64,000 bases of DNA from Siniperca chuatsi (Eukaryota; Chordata; Actinopteri; Centrarchiformes; Sinipercidae): contig NC_058043.1 of NCBI RefSeq assembly GCF_020085105.1, forward strand, positions 10,934,667 to 10,998,666. Reading direction: 5' to 3'. The first letter of the stretch is position 1. Each line of letters opens with the position of its first letter. Below the pieces are notes generated by a model that searched no databases, had not been told where the DNA came from, and was given only the letters and a program-made list of their open reading frames with translations. The position numbers and the translations under genes are program-made. Shown here piece by piece: positions 20,652-46,019 of this stretch.

Positions 20652-22869
20652 TTATGAGGAAGCAGACTGAAGTTGACCCTTGTGTACATACTCCAGGGCT
20701 GTGGCGATGGTCCTCATGTCCATCTCAATGCTGCGGGCCCAGTTCTCCACATCCCCAATTTCCTGTTCAAAAGAGTATAGAAACAACATTGGTATAACCA
20801 CTGTGTACATCTACCAATCTAACCTATCATCAGGACCAGCAACAGGCAAGCTTTAAGCATTTCCAGGCATCCTTTCACTCTGTCTCATCCTGTGAAGAGG
20901 ACATAAGCTGGATAATTGCAGAGGGTCACTGATGAATTGCTTTTACCACCTGTCAAATCCTCTCAAATCTAGGACCTGTGCCTTGAATGAAACTAATCTG
21001 CTTTTAGTAAACCTAATGAAGCAATTGTAAGTTCTGAAGAGTCACTGCAATGACTGTTTGCAAGAAACTCTTTATAATGTAAGAGGGTCACACATCATGC
21101 TGAACCCACTCATAATACGTACAACATTCAACTTAACTAAATGTGACACTGTCTGCAAGTGCTGCTATTAGGTATATGATATTTGGGACTTCATATCATT
21201 TACAGAATCCAACTTTGCATATTGTAATAAAAAGTAAGGGAACTTATTGATTTGACAGCTGTAGGCTTTTAAAAAGTAAAATATTTAGTTGATATTGTAT
21301 ATAAGCAGAGTACATGACAGAAAAGCCTTGTTTTTGGAATATTTTCTTGCTGGTACAGTTTATCCTACCTTTAGGGCCTGATTGAAACCCTCCACCATAC
21401 TGATCCACTGAGCGGTTTGTTTGGAGAACTGGCTCGCCTGCACTTGGAGAGTCTTCACCTCATGGTCGAGCTTACGTTGGTTTACGTATGCCTGGGCAAC
21501 TCTAAAGTAAAACAGGAAACAACAATGAGAAGCTCTCCAGTATTATTGATACATGAAAATAAAGCATTATGTATTATATGTCCACTGTGGCACGTGAGAG
21601 TGAATTTGTATTTGATAATCCAAAATAAAAGTCATTAATTTCTCCATTTATTCTGAACGTATACTGTAATATTCAAATTAGACAAAATCTTACCGAGTCA
21701 CTAAAGGATTTTGGCCATAATCTTTTTTTATAAAAAGGAACAGCACAACAATGGTCAGTGCATCCCACTCTTGTTCTTTAAGCTGATTGTCGTGGTTTCA
21801 TTACACTATTCACAATGTCAATCTTAATGTACTATTTGTGGTTGTGTCACACATTAGGCCAATTCTGCCAGGCCAAGAATGGAATGATTTATTTTATTGG
21901 CTCAGAAAGAGGTGTCTGTGGTGGGAAACTTGACTGAAATCTGTTAGGGAACCATGGTACCTAGACAATCTATACTGACTTCAACATGTTTATAATGCAG
22001 AAGAATTCTTTACTATATGTGCCTTGTATCATGAGCAGCAGTACAGTACGCATCCATTGTCACAGGACAAACTAAATGAGAATTGGCTGTAAACTTTATT
22101 CAGTAGCAACATTAATTATCTATCATCATGACGGTAAAGTAATTTTTCAAGCAGAAATACCAAACATTTGGGCTGTTTGTCAAACAAAACAAGACATCTG
22201 AAGATGTCACCTGGGGCTTTAGGAAATGTTTTCAGTGTTTTCTCACATTTTATAGACCATATGAGTAATCAAGAAAATAATCTGCAGATTAATCAATAAT
22301 GAAAGTAATCGTTAGTTGCAGCCCTAAATAACATAATTACATACCTGTATAGGCTCTTACAGTTGATTCACAGCTCTAGTTCTATCTAAATATAAAATAT
22401 GTCTTGTGCTTGAGAGTCAAGTGGCAAAGCTTTTAGATTTTTAGACTCCCTACTTAATGGAGGCAGCCAAGATGTCAACACATCCCATGTCAAAATCCTC
22501 AACTATACCAGCACTACCACTACTTGACAACTATGAAACAACAGGATGTCTGCTAAACCTCAGGAACAAAACAAAAAACAAACAAACAGCAGAATTTTCA
22601 TACCCAACATTGAGGTGGTCTACCAGGGCTTCTGTCAGACAGGTAGCTGCAGAAATAGCTTCACGCCTGCGTCTCTCTGTGCAAGTAAAAACATCAACAC
22701 AGACAAACAAATGATCAAAACTATGGTGGACTACTTGGCCTTCCAACAACTCAAAGAGCTTTGTTTTTAGCATCTGTTAGCACGATAGCTAACCGGCTAT
22801 CTTCTCACCCTGCTGCTCCTTCCGCTCATTTTGCTTCGCCTGGTGCTCCTTCAGTAGACGAGACAACAT
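20652..22869 (-). CDS. bloc1s1: BLOC-1/BORC complex subunit 1 (125 aa, complete)
   Basis: Subunit shared by BLOC-1 (biogenesis of lysosome-related organelles such as melanosomes) and BORC (lysosome positioning); also called GCN5L1 and linked to mitochondrial protein acetylation. Four coding exons: 22869-22809, 22676-22604, 21501-21369, 20762-20652. Phases are 1, 2 and 0, and the product is 125 residues, the same length as the human protein. It starts MLSRLLKEHQAKQNERKEQQ and continues with the conserved AATCLTEALVDHLNVG, the coiled-coil stretch KLDHEVKTLQVQA and the end WARSIEMDMRTIATALEYV. The protein is almost wholly helical, with no signal peptide. It lies directly upstream of rdh5 on the same strand, as in human. 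Confidence 0.97.
22135..22327. mobile_element. GTTGCAGCCCTA-type element fragment
   Basis: Ends with AGTAATCGTTAGTTGCAGCC then CTAA, preceded by TTTATAGACCATATGAGTAA and AATCTGCAGATTAATC. Same family as 5404-5693. In bloc1s1 intron 2. Confidence 0.55.
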
Positions 22870-22959
22870 CTTCAATGGTCGTTGAGATTATTTAGCAAAT
22901 GCTTTTCTTTTAGCTGATGTTAGCTGAAAAACATGGCTTTTATAAACCGAGACGTTGGA

Positions 22960-23075
22960 GATGCTAACAGCTGACTAGTATAGCCACTATCACGAGACCA
23001 AGCTCGAGGACGACAGCAGTGGGCGTGTCCAAAAATGGCGTATCGCATGGCGCCATTTATCATCGTCGATGTAAC
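22960..23075 (-). promoter_or_regulatory. probable bloc1s1 promoter with YY1-like site
   Basis: A GC-richer patch upstream of the bloc1s1 start with GGGCGTGTCC (23021-23030, KLF/SP-like) next to CAAAAATGGCG (YY1-like). A palindromic ATGGCGCCAT follows nearby. TATA-less housekeeping promoters often look like this. Motif matches only. Confidence 0.45.
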
Positions 23076-25237
23076 GTTATTATGATTGTGTTATTAATTA
23101 CCGAAACACACAGTGTAGGAATCAGACCAACTAGTTGATTGCATTGAAACACATGATTGAAGGCACGTAAGAGCTATTTATTTTATCATTTAACTATGAA
23201 AATTAGTTTTATGGTGATGTCAGTATCGGTTTCAACGTCATATATTTTTAGCCTTCAAAATAAAAGTGTAAATAATTAAAAACTGCTACTAACACTACTA
23301 ATACTACCACTACTACTGCTACTACTACTACTATTAATACTAATAATAATAATAATAACTAATAATAGTGAAGTCGAATAATTGCAAAAAGACAATGTTG
23401 AATGTTGAATAAAATAACAAAATTACACAAACATACCCAATAGGCAAAAGAAGAGATTGAAAGCAACAACAAAAGCAAGAACAAAGGTAGCAAGACAAAT
23501 TGCTTCAAGTAGGCTTTGGGCCTGTCATTATTGGTGTTGTGATTGAGTACAGTGGCAATAAAAGACGAACTGCACTGAACTGTTTTGTAGACCATACAGT
23601 CTGGTGACAGACATGCAGCAACAAAACTGTCAATTCCATTAAAAAAATAATTAATGTAAATGATACATGAGAAAACATTTAGCTCACTTTGACAAAACAA
23701 TTGCTACCGAGCTTGCAAGTCAGATCTATGAGACAGTCAAGTCCGACTGATCCTTCTCCATGACAATAGAGCAAACTCCATCTGCTGATGAAGACCCTGT
23801 GACATTGTTGAAAGATCCTGAAAAATCTAGTTAGTGGATTTTATGTTGGAAATGTTTTGTGAAACTACTATTTTAAGGCCAAGAATGAACTCTCATGTTG
23901 AAATTGTGTAGAATATGCTGCGTTTTGCAATCATTCATAGTTATAGTATAATAGTTTTTATGCAAAAAAGATCAGCCAATATTTAGGTACTGTAGAGATA
24001 CTATTTTATTGTGAAAAACTCATACCGGAAAAGCTAGTCTTGTTCTGGCTAGCGGAACACAGGTCTGTGCAGATGGCAGGTATCTATCTGTCAACAATCT
24101 AGGTACAGCTGAAACTGAGGTCTGTGTGGCCCTTTGTCGTCTGCTTCTATCAGGTATGGCCATTTAGTGTTTCACTGAATAGGACGTGTGAGATTTCCTC
24201 GACTGAACGATCGAAGCTGTTCAATGAGCCGGGTGGTGTTAGCATTACTAACGTTAGTTAATCCGTTAGCTATTAGCCTCGGTGTTCAGGACGTTAGCGA
24301 ACAAAGTTGGTGGAACTTCTCAATTTCTATTAATAATTCACAAAAAGCATTTGCATTATAGCCACTAATACACATTAGCAATGTCACAGTCGAAACCGTT
24401 ACTCTACAAAATGCTAGTGTTTGAAGTTGTCTTGACAACATATTTCCTGCTGGCTAACCCCTTGCTAACCCGACAGATAAAGCTATTAAGATACAGTTTT
24501 AACGTTACTGCTTGATGTTGCAGATAGGAGGGGAATAATTCGCCTCTTTGACAGCTTTATTTTACTGTCTGATACACTCAACATCTTCCTACCCTTGTAT
24601 AGCATTTAAACTACATTCTTGTCCTGCCAAATGATACTGTGAAAGATTAGCAAAGTAGGTTTAGTGAGACTTAATTTAGCCAAGTTAAGGATGGGATTTT
24701 CCGTTGTGGAAGGTACGCGGTGGTTTCTTGAAATAGCTCAGATTAAATCAAGTCACTGGGTAACGTACATTTTAGAGCAGTTGGTATGTCTGAACACTAA
24801 AATTATCTCAATTCCACATTGTTCTCCGTTTGACAGACACTGCGTTACTGTAGATAGTTATCAAATAATACTGTATAAGTTGAGTTAGACAATGATGAAA
24901 TACAATTGCCTGTCAGTGGGACGATATACTGTCGAAATTATGTTAAAATGTGTGCACCATTTATGTAACTTAGCTTTTTGTGGAGATAAAGCTTAGGTTA
25001 TATCTTTGAGTTAGCATCACTAAACATACTCTTTTAATGTCTCCAGATACATGAAACTCTTATACATACCCCTTTGTTTTAGTTAGATAGCTTCCTCAAT
25101 TCATACTTACCATTGTATGTAAATCCAGGCTATAATTTCGCCTTACTGTAGCAACCTAATAGCCTAATCACTCTTTAAGTAGGTTACCTGCGTAGAGTGT
25201 CCCATGTTGACATATGATGTCATTGCAATTGTTGCAG
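23076..25237. other. bloc1s1-itch intergenic interval and itch 5' region
   Basis: No coding exon seen. A TAC/TAA-rich simple tract lies at about 23283-23370. The noncoding first exon of itch should lie here, perhaps near 24,000-24,300, but I cannot fix its ends. Confidence 0.4.
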
Positions 25238-25272
25238 GTCCTTTCGGCATAGCCAAAGAAGGCTGCAGTGTT

Positions 25273-25283
25273 ATGGATGAACC

Positions 25284-25287
<4 letters not shown>
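25273..25287 (+). CDS. four-codon upstream ORF overlapping the itch start
   Basis: ATG GAT GAA CCA TGA sits in the itch 5' leader exon (exon starts 25238 after TTGCAG). Its stop codon overlaps the main itch ATG as ATGA. This is seen directly; an effect on itch translation by termination-reinitiation is inferred. Confidence 0.6.
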
Positions 25288-38292
<13,005 letters not shown>

Positions 38293-41215
38293 TGCAACAA
38301 GAGCAGGAGCTGCAGGATGGGATAGAGGAGTGTGGGCTTGGAGGAGCCATATCCATTTCAGACAAGAGCACTTTTCAACAGATTCTTCTTGCAGTCAGGA
38401 GCTGTTTATGAACTGGTAGATGGACGTATAAATCTTTATTTTCTGTCACATTATCATATGCAGTAACAACTGTTTCTTTAATTAACTGTTAATTAGTCCC
38501 ACAAGGGACCTGTGAATCCTCCTCACCCTGTTTCACTTTTCACGTACATGATCAATTTCACCCTAAGTCAGCTGATCTCACTTGTCTGTTCTGATCTCAG
38601 CCCACTATCAGTCAATGGAGGTAGAAGAGATGCCTTTCTCACCCTGTCATGTTAGCACTCGCTGTACGTTGCGCAAGTGCAGTTTCCACACGTACGCCTG
38701 TGAATCTGTGCAGTAGTCACTTAAGAGCCGTCTTGTTGTGTCTATGCACTAGGATTAATAATTTCAGAGGAAAGAACCATATGTGTGCATTTTGACTTAA
38801 AATAAAAAGGTTCATTTCTAAAAGCAACATCAAAGGCACATATATGGCTTTTGGTCTTTCAGACTCAACTTTTATTTTTCTTTTGTTAAAAGGATGGATG
38901 AGTGGATGGATGATTTTTTTTTAACAGCTGACTGACTGGACTGACTCCCGTAGCACATACAGTTTCTTGTTAACACCTTATTTGGATAGTCCACCTACAG
39001 ATAGTTTATAGAGTATTTGTAACATTTCAGTAGCTTATTTGTTGAGATTAAACTGTTTCAAAAATAAAACCATTTTCATATATGTCACCACTGTGGTTAA
39101 TGTTTGGTTAGGTTTAGGTGCAAAGAACCCATCTTGGTTAGGGTATGTTCATGAATTGACAGATATTCTCTTGATATTGTGTTAAACATTTACAGACAAA
39201 GCGAAACAGTTGAAATATTACAAATACTCTATAAACTGAAATCTGTAGGTGGACTATCCGAATACAGTGTTACCAGTTTCTTTAATAACTTTGATAAGTA
39301 TGATCATGCTGATTGAAATGATCATTTATCTGATTTTGACAGGTTGATTTCTTATCCTTATAATGAGTTGAAACTTTGAACTAGTTTGCACATACTTATG
39401 TGAGCAGTAAGACGGTTATGATTGTTCTTAAGAGAGGTTGTATTTTTATGTGCAGTAGTTTTGTAGACAACATTTTTGCCAATAATAGAGCCAAACAGTG
39501 ATTTGTTTGATCATTTTGTAACACTTTGGTAAGTTTCAGCATTTACTATTCATTTAAATTCTCAATATGAAGTAGAAGTAGAAACTGGTTTGGTTGTGAT
39601 TTGATTTGACAAACTTTGCCTTCCCAAAATGGTCTGTGCTGTAAATAATATTAATAATATCAGCCAATTTGACCAGGTCACTTCCTTTACCAGTCAGGGA
39701 GACTGAAAAGTCTTTTCTTGAGAATTATGAGCTGTTACTAATGAAGTGGGAGCATTAGGATGTATTGTGTAATAAAGAACAATGATTTGTTGAATAGCGA
39801 CCTATTCCCACTGAATGGTAGCCAATTCTCTGGTAGATATCCAGAATTAAGTATTATCCTAGATCAATAATGAAGATACAGAATCCTAGCTGTTTAATGT
39901 GTTAAGTGACTAATGCAGTTTATGTAAATATACTCACAAAGTAGAAAATGTATTTAATATCTTAATACATTTAGTTCACCCAAGCGGTGGACCCCTTTGA
40001 GTTGCAGTGATAAGTTGATAATTAAGATTAATGTCATAGAAAGTGGCCCTAGTTTTATAGGGTGTTAGGTATTCAGATTTGTACAGTAGTAGTGTATTTC
40101 ATGTCTTTTCCAAAAATATCTCAGCTAACGTCAAACTTAAAGTTTCTTTTTAGTATTAGGTAGAATCTCACTTTAAGAAAATGACTATGGAACCAATTTA
40201 CCAAAGGATTATATTTAATTATTTTTGTAAACCATTTGACTTAAAAGGCTAAGTCACCAAGTGTAATCAGATCTTAACATCCCTTAAATGATTACACATT
40301 TCACATCAGTTGTCACTATTAAGTTGTTAGTTGTCCGTTATTATGTAAATGTGAACAAAAAGGTAGCTCAACTACTTCAATTTTAAATACAGAATTTGAA
40401 CAAAATTTCAATCTGTAAAATTATATTTTTTTAACGACAAGTAACTGTCCAAGCATCAAGCTGTGTGTGTGTGTGTATGTGTGTATGTGTGTGGTATAAA
40501 TGATATATAATTACAAATTCAGTTTCAGCAAGTTCCCTTTAATTTCACAGTAAAATGTAAAAGGACGTATCCGCAAATTTTGTATGAATAGCTGTATGTT
40601 GTTTCATAAATATCAGTGCTGATACTACAGGGGGAAAAAAAATGCTGGTTGTTCTCAGTGACCTAAGCTCTCCCCCACTGACATGACTGGTCTATTGATC
40701 CTCAGTCAGTACCAGTTACTGCTCACTTTATACTTAATTGTGTCAGAAGTTTAACATTATCTCACAGTTTCCCCCTTACTGGCAGTTATTCAATACACAC
40801 ACATGCAAAACCCAGTGTGTAGCTACTGGTGTGCAGACTTGTGAAGAGATTATTGTTTAAAAAAAAAGAAAAAGAAAAACTTGATTTAAAAAAAGGTTTT
40901 GTGATTAAAATGTTGACTGTTTTAACAGTATACAATTTATAATATAGCACCTTGACACTCCAAACTGGTTGAATTAACCACTTCACTGTTTAATCACTGC
41001 TGTGTTCCAGATCATGGGGCAGTTCAATGTATAGAAATATGCAAAGTAGTGTTTTAGTTGTACTGATTGCATTGTAAATCATGTTGATAGTGTAATCACT
41101 GTTTTTTGAGGCTCTTAACTTTTTTGATAAGTGGAAGTCAATGGTTAAATACTATTTATTTTGAGGATGGGTTTCATGTAACAATGGACTGGAGAAAAAA
41201 AACATTAATAAAATA
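38293..41215 (+). other. itch 3' UTR and downstream spacer with several poly(A) signals
   Basis: AT-rich, no coding exon. AATAAA occurs at 38801-38806, 39771-39776 and 41207-41212 on the plus strand, so 3' UTRs of about 0.5, 1.5 and 2.9 kb are possible. A palindromic element is embedded at 38969-39273 and a TG-rich tract lies near 40462-40492. Confidence 0.5.
38969..39273. mobile_element. 305-bp palindromic MITE with 9-bp target duplication in the itch 3' region
   Basis: The left end GTTAACACCTTATTTGGATA (continuing GTCCACCTACAGAT) and the reverse complement of the right end, GTAACACTGTATTCGGATAG (continuing TCCACCTACAGAT), align over about 60 bases. It is flanked by an exact CAGTTTCTT at 38960-38968 and 39274-39282. 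The interior carries GGTTAGGTTTAGG blocks as in the 3813-3974 element. Confidence 0.85.
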
Positions 41216-41750
41216 ATTTAAACACTGGGCTCAGCAGGACACTTGTGAAGTGTTCATTATTGTGAGTGCAACATTTTCCACATTTGTTTACACTATCCTA
41301 CACACAATTCTTTACTTTTGTTTGTATATTTCTTCTAAATAAACATAAGGCAACAACTGTTTTGCAAATTGACCTCTTATATAATACGTACACTTTCCCA
41401 ACAGTGTGTTAAGGGAAAGGAAGATAGTACAATTTCTGAGTCCCCCCTGAAAGAATATTTCTGTGGGTCCACCCTTAATCACTCCATTGATCATACCAAT
41501 CCCATACTACATTCTAATTATAAGGAGGTATGTCATGTGTTCACACTGGAAAAATGCTCACAGTATACTCGAAGATGTCAATATGTGTGATGTGCTTGAA
41601 TTTTGACTATTGATTTTTGACAGTATTGTCACAAAATATAATGCACCAGTGGAATCCAGATGCTGCTCACAGCTTGAAAAAAAAAAGTAAGAAATTGCAG
41701 GTGGGGGTGAGACGGCTTGTAAAGACTCCACAACAGATTAGAGGGAAATG

Positions 41751-42065
41751 TTTTTTTTTTTTTTTTTTACTGCATTACGTTTATTTAACAGCTATAGTTA
41801 CAAAGCATGTGATTAGATGATAGAATATGATGCAATTTTCATAAACAACCTTGCTTACACATTAGTGAAATAGTAGTAATAGTAATAACCAAATGATATA
41901 ATACTGAAAGAAGCCATTCTGCATAAGTCCTTCTACTTTTGATATTTTAAGAGTATTTTGCTGATAATACATGTGTATTTGTACTTAAATAAACTTTTGA
42001 ATGCATGGCTTTTATTTTGTGGTATTAGTACTTTCATTTAAGTAAATGATGTGAGTACCTCTTCA
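41751..42065 (+). mobile_element. right-half fragment of the hAT-like MITE, preceded by an 18-T run
   Basis: An 18-base T-run (41751-41768) is followed by TTTATTTAACAGCTATAGTT, CTTGCTTACACATTAGTG, GCCATTCTGCATAAG and TATTTTAAGAGTATTTTGCT, matching the interior and right half of the 43015-43562 family. Ends degraded. Confidence 0.55.
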
Positions 42066-42748
42066 AAGGGCATTGTATTTACTAATGCTTATGGTGCAAA
42101 GCACAAAAAGTACTATTTTGATTGATCTTGCAATGAGTATAGATGTTGACTTGGAGAATGTACCAGTATACTGTATATGTGTACACCCTTAAATTGGCTT
42201 TACTCAACTAATTATGGCCTCTCTTTGACTCCCATTTTAAAATCTTTGCACCACTTGACTGAAACTTCTCCTGCAGGATATGACCAGTGACTGGTCTTGA
42301 ATTTCACTGTATTTCCTCTGAAAGATGTTACAAAATGTTTCTGCACTCGGCGTATGATGAGGTATCTCATCATCACTCTCACATTATGTAATATACAATA
42401 GCTAAATGACTAATGCAATTACCAAAGTTTGGTTTATCGCTTTACCGCACAACAGACGCAGGAAGTTATACAACTGTAACAAATCAGTTTTGTAGTCTCA
42501 TCTTGCCTACATTTTTTGCACGTTTACATGCAAGTGAAGGGCCGCTTTTAAGTTAAAATATATACATGTTACTCTCAAAACCCACATTTTTCCCTTTTAT
42601 CTTGGCACCAAAAACAACATAATAGTTCGCTTAATTTACATAGGAACCTAAGTGATAGTGCTGCACTACGGCGCAGTTTCGCTGTGACACATCGTTGTAA
42701 CTTGTGTGTGAAACATATATTTGTGTCCGGTCGGCTCTATTGAAAGTC

Positions 42749-44515
42749 ATGGCAGGTCCTGATCCGATAAACACTCTTCTGTATACCGTCAATAACCTTC
42801 TGCAGCATGAGAAATATAAAGCGGCATTGGCCGTTTTGAAGGGATTCAGAAACGGCGCCGTGTGAGTGAAAACATTCAGTAAACTAGTTAGCTAAGCTAC
42901 TATAGTTTACTTCTGTACCACACAGCTAGTAGCTAACAGGCTTTTGGCTAATCAGCTGTAGTTTACAGTGGTGCCTAGCTTTAGCTCCCTGAAGCCACTG
43001 TGGTAACTTAAGGCCAGTGGTGGACTGTAACTAAGTACATTTACTCAAGTACTGCATTTAAGTACAATTTTGAGGTACTTGTACTTTACTTGAGTATTTC
43101 AATTGTATGCTACTAATACTTCACTACAATTCAGAGGCAAATATTGTGTTTTTTACTCCACTACATGTATCTAATAACTTTAGTTACTGGTTACTTGACA
43201 AATTCAGATTATTAATACTAAATATAAATTAATCAATATAAATATAAATTATGATATATTGTTATAGATTAAACTACCCAGCACTATATAAAATAGTTGA
43301 AATTAGCCCCAACTTTACTAGCTGCAACATTAGTGATGCTTACAACTGAATGCATCAATAATTATAATCCAGTAATATAATTACTTTTTCTGAAATTAGC
43401 CATTTTGCATAATGAGTACTTTAGTATTTTAAGTATATTTAGATGTTAATATTTTTGTACTTTTACTTAAATAAGATTTTGAATACAGGACTTTTACCTG
43501 TAGCAGAGTATTTTTTTTTATTGCGGTATTGCTCCAAGATCTGAATACTTCTTCCACCACTGCTTAAGGCAACAAATAGTATTAGCAGCAGATTGTGTTG
43601 ACTATACTTATACTATAAGTACTTTTGTAGCCAGTTGTGTTTCTAGGCAGCAGTGGCATTACAGTATGTTTATTTCTCAGATATGGGGCCAAAATCAGAG
43701 CACCACATGCCCTGGTAATGACATTTCTATTCAGAAGTGGCAGGTAAGAATTTTTATCTGTAATTTATTTTTAAGTATCAGCACCCTGCTATTGCAATAC
43801 TCCCCATGCCTCTGAAGTTTGAACATGTTTTTCTTTACTCTGATAGTTTGAAGGACAAGCTCAAAGCCATTTTGAAGGCCACATACACCCACTCCCGCAA
43901 CCTGGCATGCTTTGTGTTCACATACAAAGGACTGCAAGCCTTGCAGGGGAGGATCCAGGGAAAGACTTTGCAGTCTCACTCCTTTCTGGCTGCCTGTGTT
44001 GGAGGATGGTTAGTGTTTGGAGATAACAACAACATCAATAGTCAGGTATGACTGTTGTTTAATTTGCTCTTCATAATTACATCATTATAAATCTAATAAT
44101 AATAATAATAAAACTTTATTTATAGAGCACTTATCAAAACAAAGTATAAAGTGCTTCACAACAAGATAAATAAAATATCACATCTAAGACTGTAATTACT
44201 CTAGTAAATGTGTTCAATCCATTAAATCCCTTTGCTCTTCTCTAGATCAACATGTATTTGCTGTCCAGGATCCTGTTCGCTCTGTCTCGGCTGGCTGTAG
44301 AAAAAGGATTTATCCCCCAGCCTAAACATGACCCTTTCCCAGTCTTTGCCACGCTGGTGTGGGGAATTGTCTTGTGGCTATTTGAATATTACCCACACAC
44401 CCTCCAGCCCTCACTGCAGTCCTCAATGAACTACCTCTACCATGACAGCAATGTGTGGCATGACATTTCGGACTTCCTTGTTTATAATAAGCCAAGGACT
44501 GCTGCTCAGAATTGA
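42749..44515 (+). CDS. pxmp4: peroxisomal membrane protein 4 (PMP24), 214 aa, complete
   Basis: Integral peroxisomal membrane protein of the Tim17/Tim22/Tim23/PMP24 family. Its precise transport role is not settled. Four coding exons: 42749-42861, 43681-43743, 43847-44045, 44246-44515; phases agree and the length is 214 residues against 212 in human. Recognisable blocks are AALAVLKGFRNGAVYGAKIR (crossing the first junction), FVFTYKGL, FGDNNNINSQINMYLLSR, FALSRLAVEKG and the end DISDFLVYNK. The start at 42749 is the first ATG giving the family N terminus. Intron 1 carries a complete hAT-like short element. The order itch-pxmp4 matches human 20q11. Confidence 0.97.
43015..43562 (+). mobile_element. 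complete 548-bp hAT-like MITE in pxmp4 intron 1
   Basis: Terminal inverted repeats CAGTGGTGGA and TCCACCACTG are flanked by an exact 8-bp target duplication CTTAAGGC (43007-43014 and 43563-43570), the hallmark of the hAT superfamily. The left arm TAACTAAGTACATTTACTC and the right TTTTGAATACAGGAC-type sequence identify the family. Non-coding; it would depend on a transposase supplied elsewhere. Confidence 0.92.
44098..44168 (-). mobile_element. short LINE-type 3' fragment with AAT tail
   Basis: AATAATAATAATAAAACTTT then ATTTATAGAGCACTTATCAA and AAAGTGCTTCACAAC: on the minus strand this is the end of a common fish non-LTR element with a trinucleotide tail. In pxmp4 intron 3. Confidence 0.5.
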
Positions 44516-44853
44516 AGCTTTAGTTTTTGTCAGTATGGACCAGCTCTCTAGAATACAATAATTGCATTTTTTCTACTTATTAATATCCCAAGGATTATTG
44601 AATGCTGCCTATTCTAAAATTATTGTAAGATTATAGTTTGTACTGTACTGTCTTTGATTCATTGGCATATGTATTTTCTTGTATGTCCAGCACACTGTGC
44701 AGCTGTCAAAGCCAACTTGTGTTTGTTTGACACCAAATTTCCAGCTAAAGAGAATCACCTGCATATTTGCATGGCATTTTTAGTATGATTTTTCCTGATG
44801 ATATTTCATGTGATTGTACAGTTGTCTAATTTCACTAAATACAGCTGCCACAG

Positions 44854-44859
44854 AATAAA
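44854..44859 (+). terminator. poly(A) signal of pxmp4
   Basis: AATAAA 339 bases after the stop codon, followed by an A-rich stretch. It is the first canonical signal downstream. Confidence 0.5.
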
Positions 44860-46019
44860 AAACAAAAAGACTGCAAAACAGACTGAAATGCTGTTATCTA
44901 TTGTAAACCTGCTGTTGCACAGAGACAAAAATGTTATCACCATTATTAACTGATTTGGTTTAAAATTAAAACATTTGTGCATCCCTGGGGTTCTTCTATA
45001 TAATACACAATTAATAAAAACTAAAATAATGACTCCTTTATATTTAAAAAATGGCAGCTGTTGATTTTTTGTTAGAACAAGAGCTGTTCAAGTGTAGCAC
45101 TACTTAGCGTCTTTTACAGGTTATATTGACGACTACCTGAAATATGGCATATTCTGTAATGAAGCACTATGACTCCTGTTTTGTGTGTTATTACTTTGAA
45201 AATGATGATTCCCTCACGCTGCTGAGATCCTGCACCTGCTCAGGAAATACTGGATGGGCATGTCAAAGTTTGTGATTATTTACTAATTATGTTTGTTTAA
45301 AAGCCGAAGGCGTGCCATTATTATGTGTTATTTAATGAGGGCTGAATGAAATCCTGTTTCAGTCAAACCTGTTTCCAGTTTTTCTTTTCTTCAAAGGCTT
45401 AATCATCTCTTTTGGAATTCAACATCTATCCAAAATGAATGGAGCTGCAACTCATCACCTTGTACAAATGATTTAGTCGACAATGGCAGAACACTGTGCT
45501 CCCAGGATGCAGGGTTACTTGTGGTTCCTAGAGTCTCCAGTAGAATGGGAGCCAGAGCCTTAAACTATCAAGCTCCTCTTCTGTGTGATAAAGCTTACGT
45601 ATAGTTAGGGTTGGCTCAGGTGAGCCCTGAACCATCCCTTAGTAATGCTGCTACAGGCCTAGACTGCCGGGAGACTTTCCATGATTCACTGAGTTCCTCT
45701 CTCCTCCTCTCCCTCTCCACCTGTAGGCATTTTTATCCCATTAATGCATGTTGCTAACTCGACATCTCTCGTAGTTTTGTGCTTTCTTGTTTCTCTCCTC
45801 TGTTGCTTTCATTAGATACTTCTGCCTCCGGAGCTGCAGAGTCTGGATCTATTTGCAGGCCACCTGCTGCCCCCGTGTTCCTGCTCGAAAACTGCTACTA
45901 CAATTATTGTCTTATTACTATTATCATTATTACTTTTTTAAATTAATATTAATATCACTATCACTACCATTACCATTACTATTATTTTAAATCTTAGGGT
46001 GGAATTTGTATTGTTGTAT

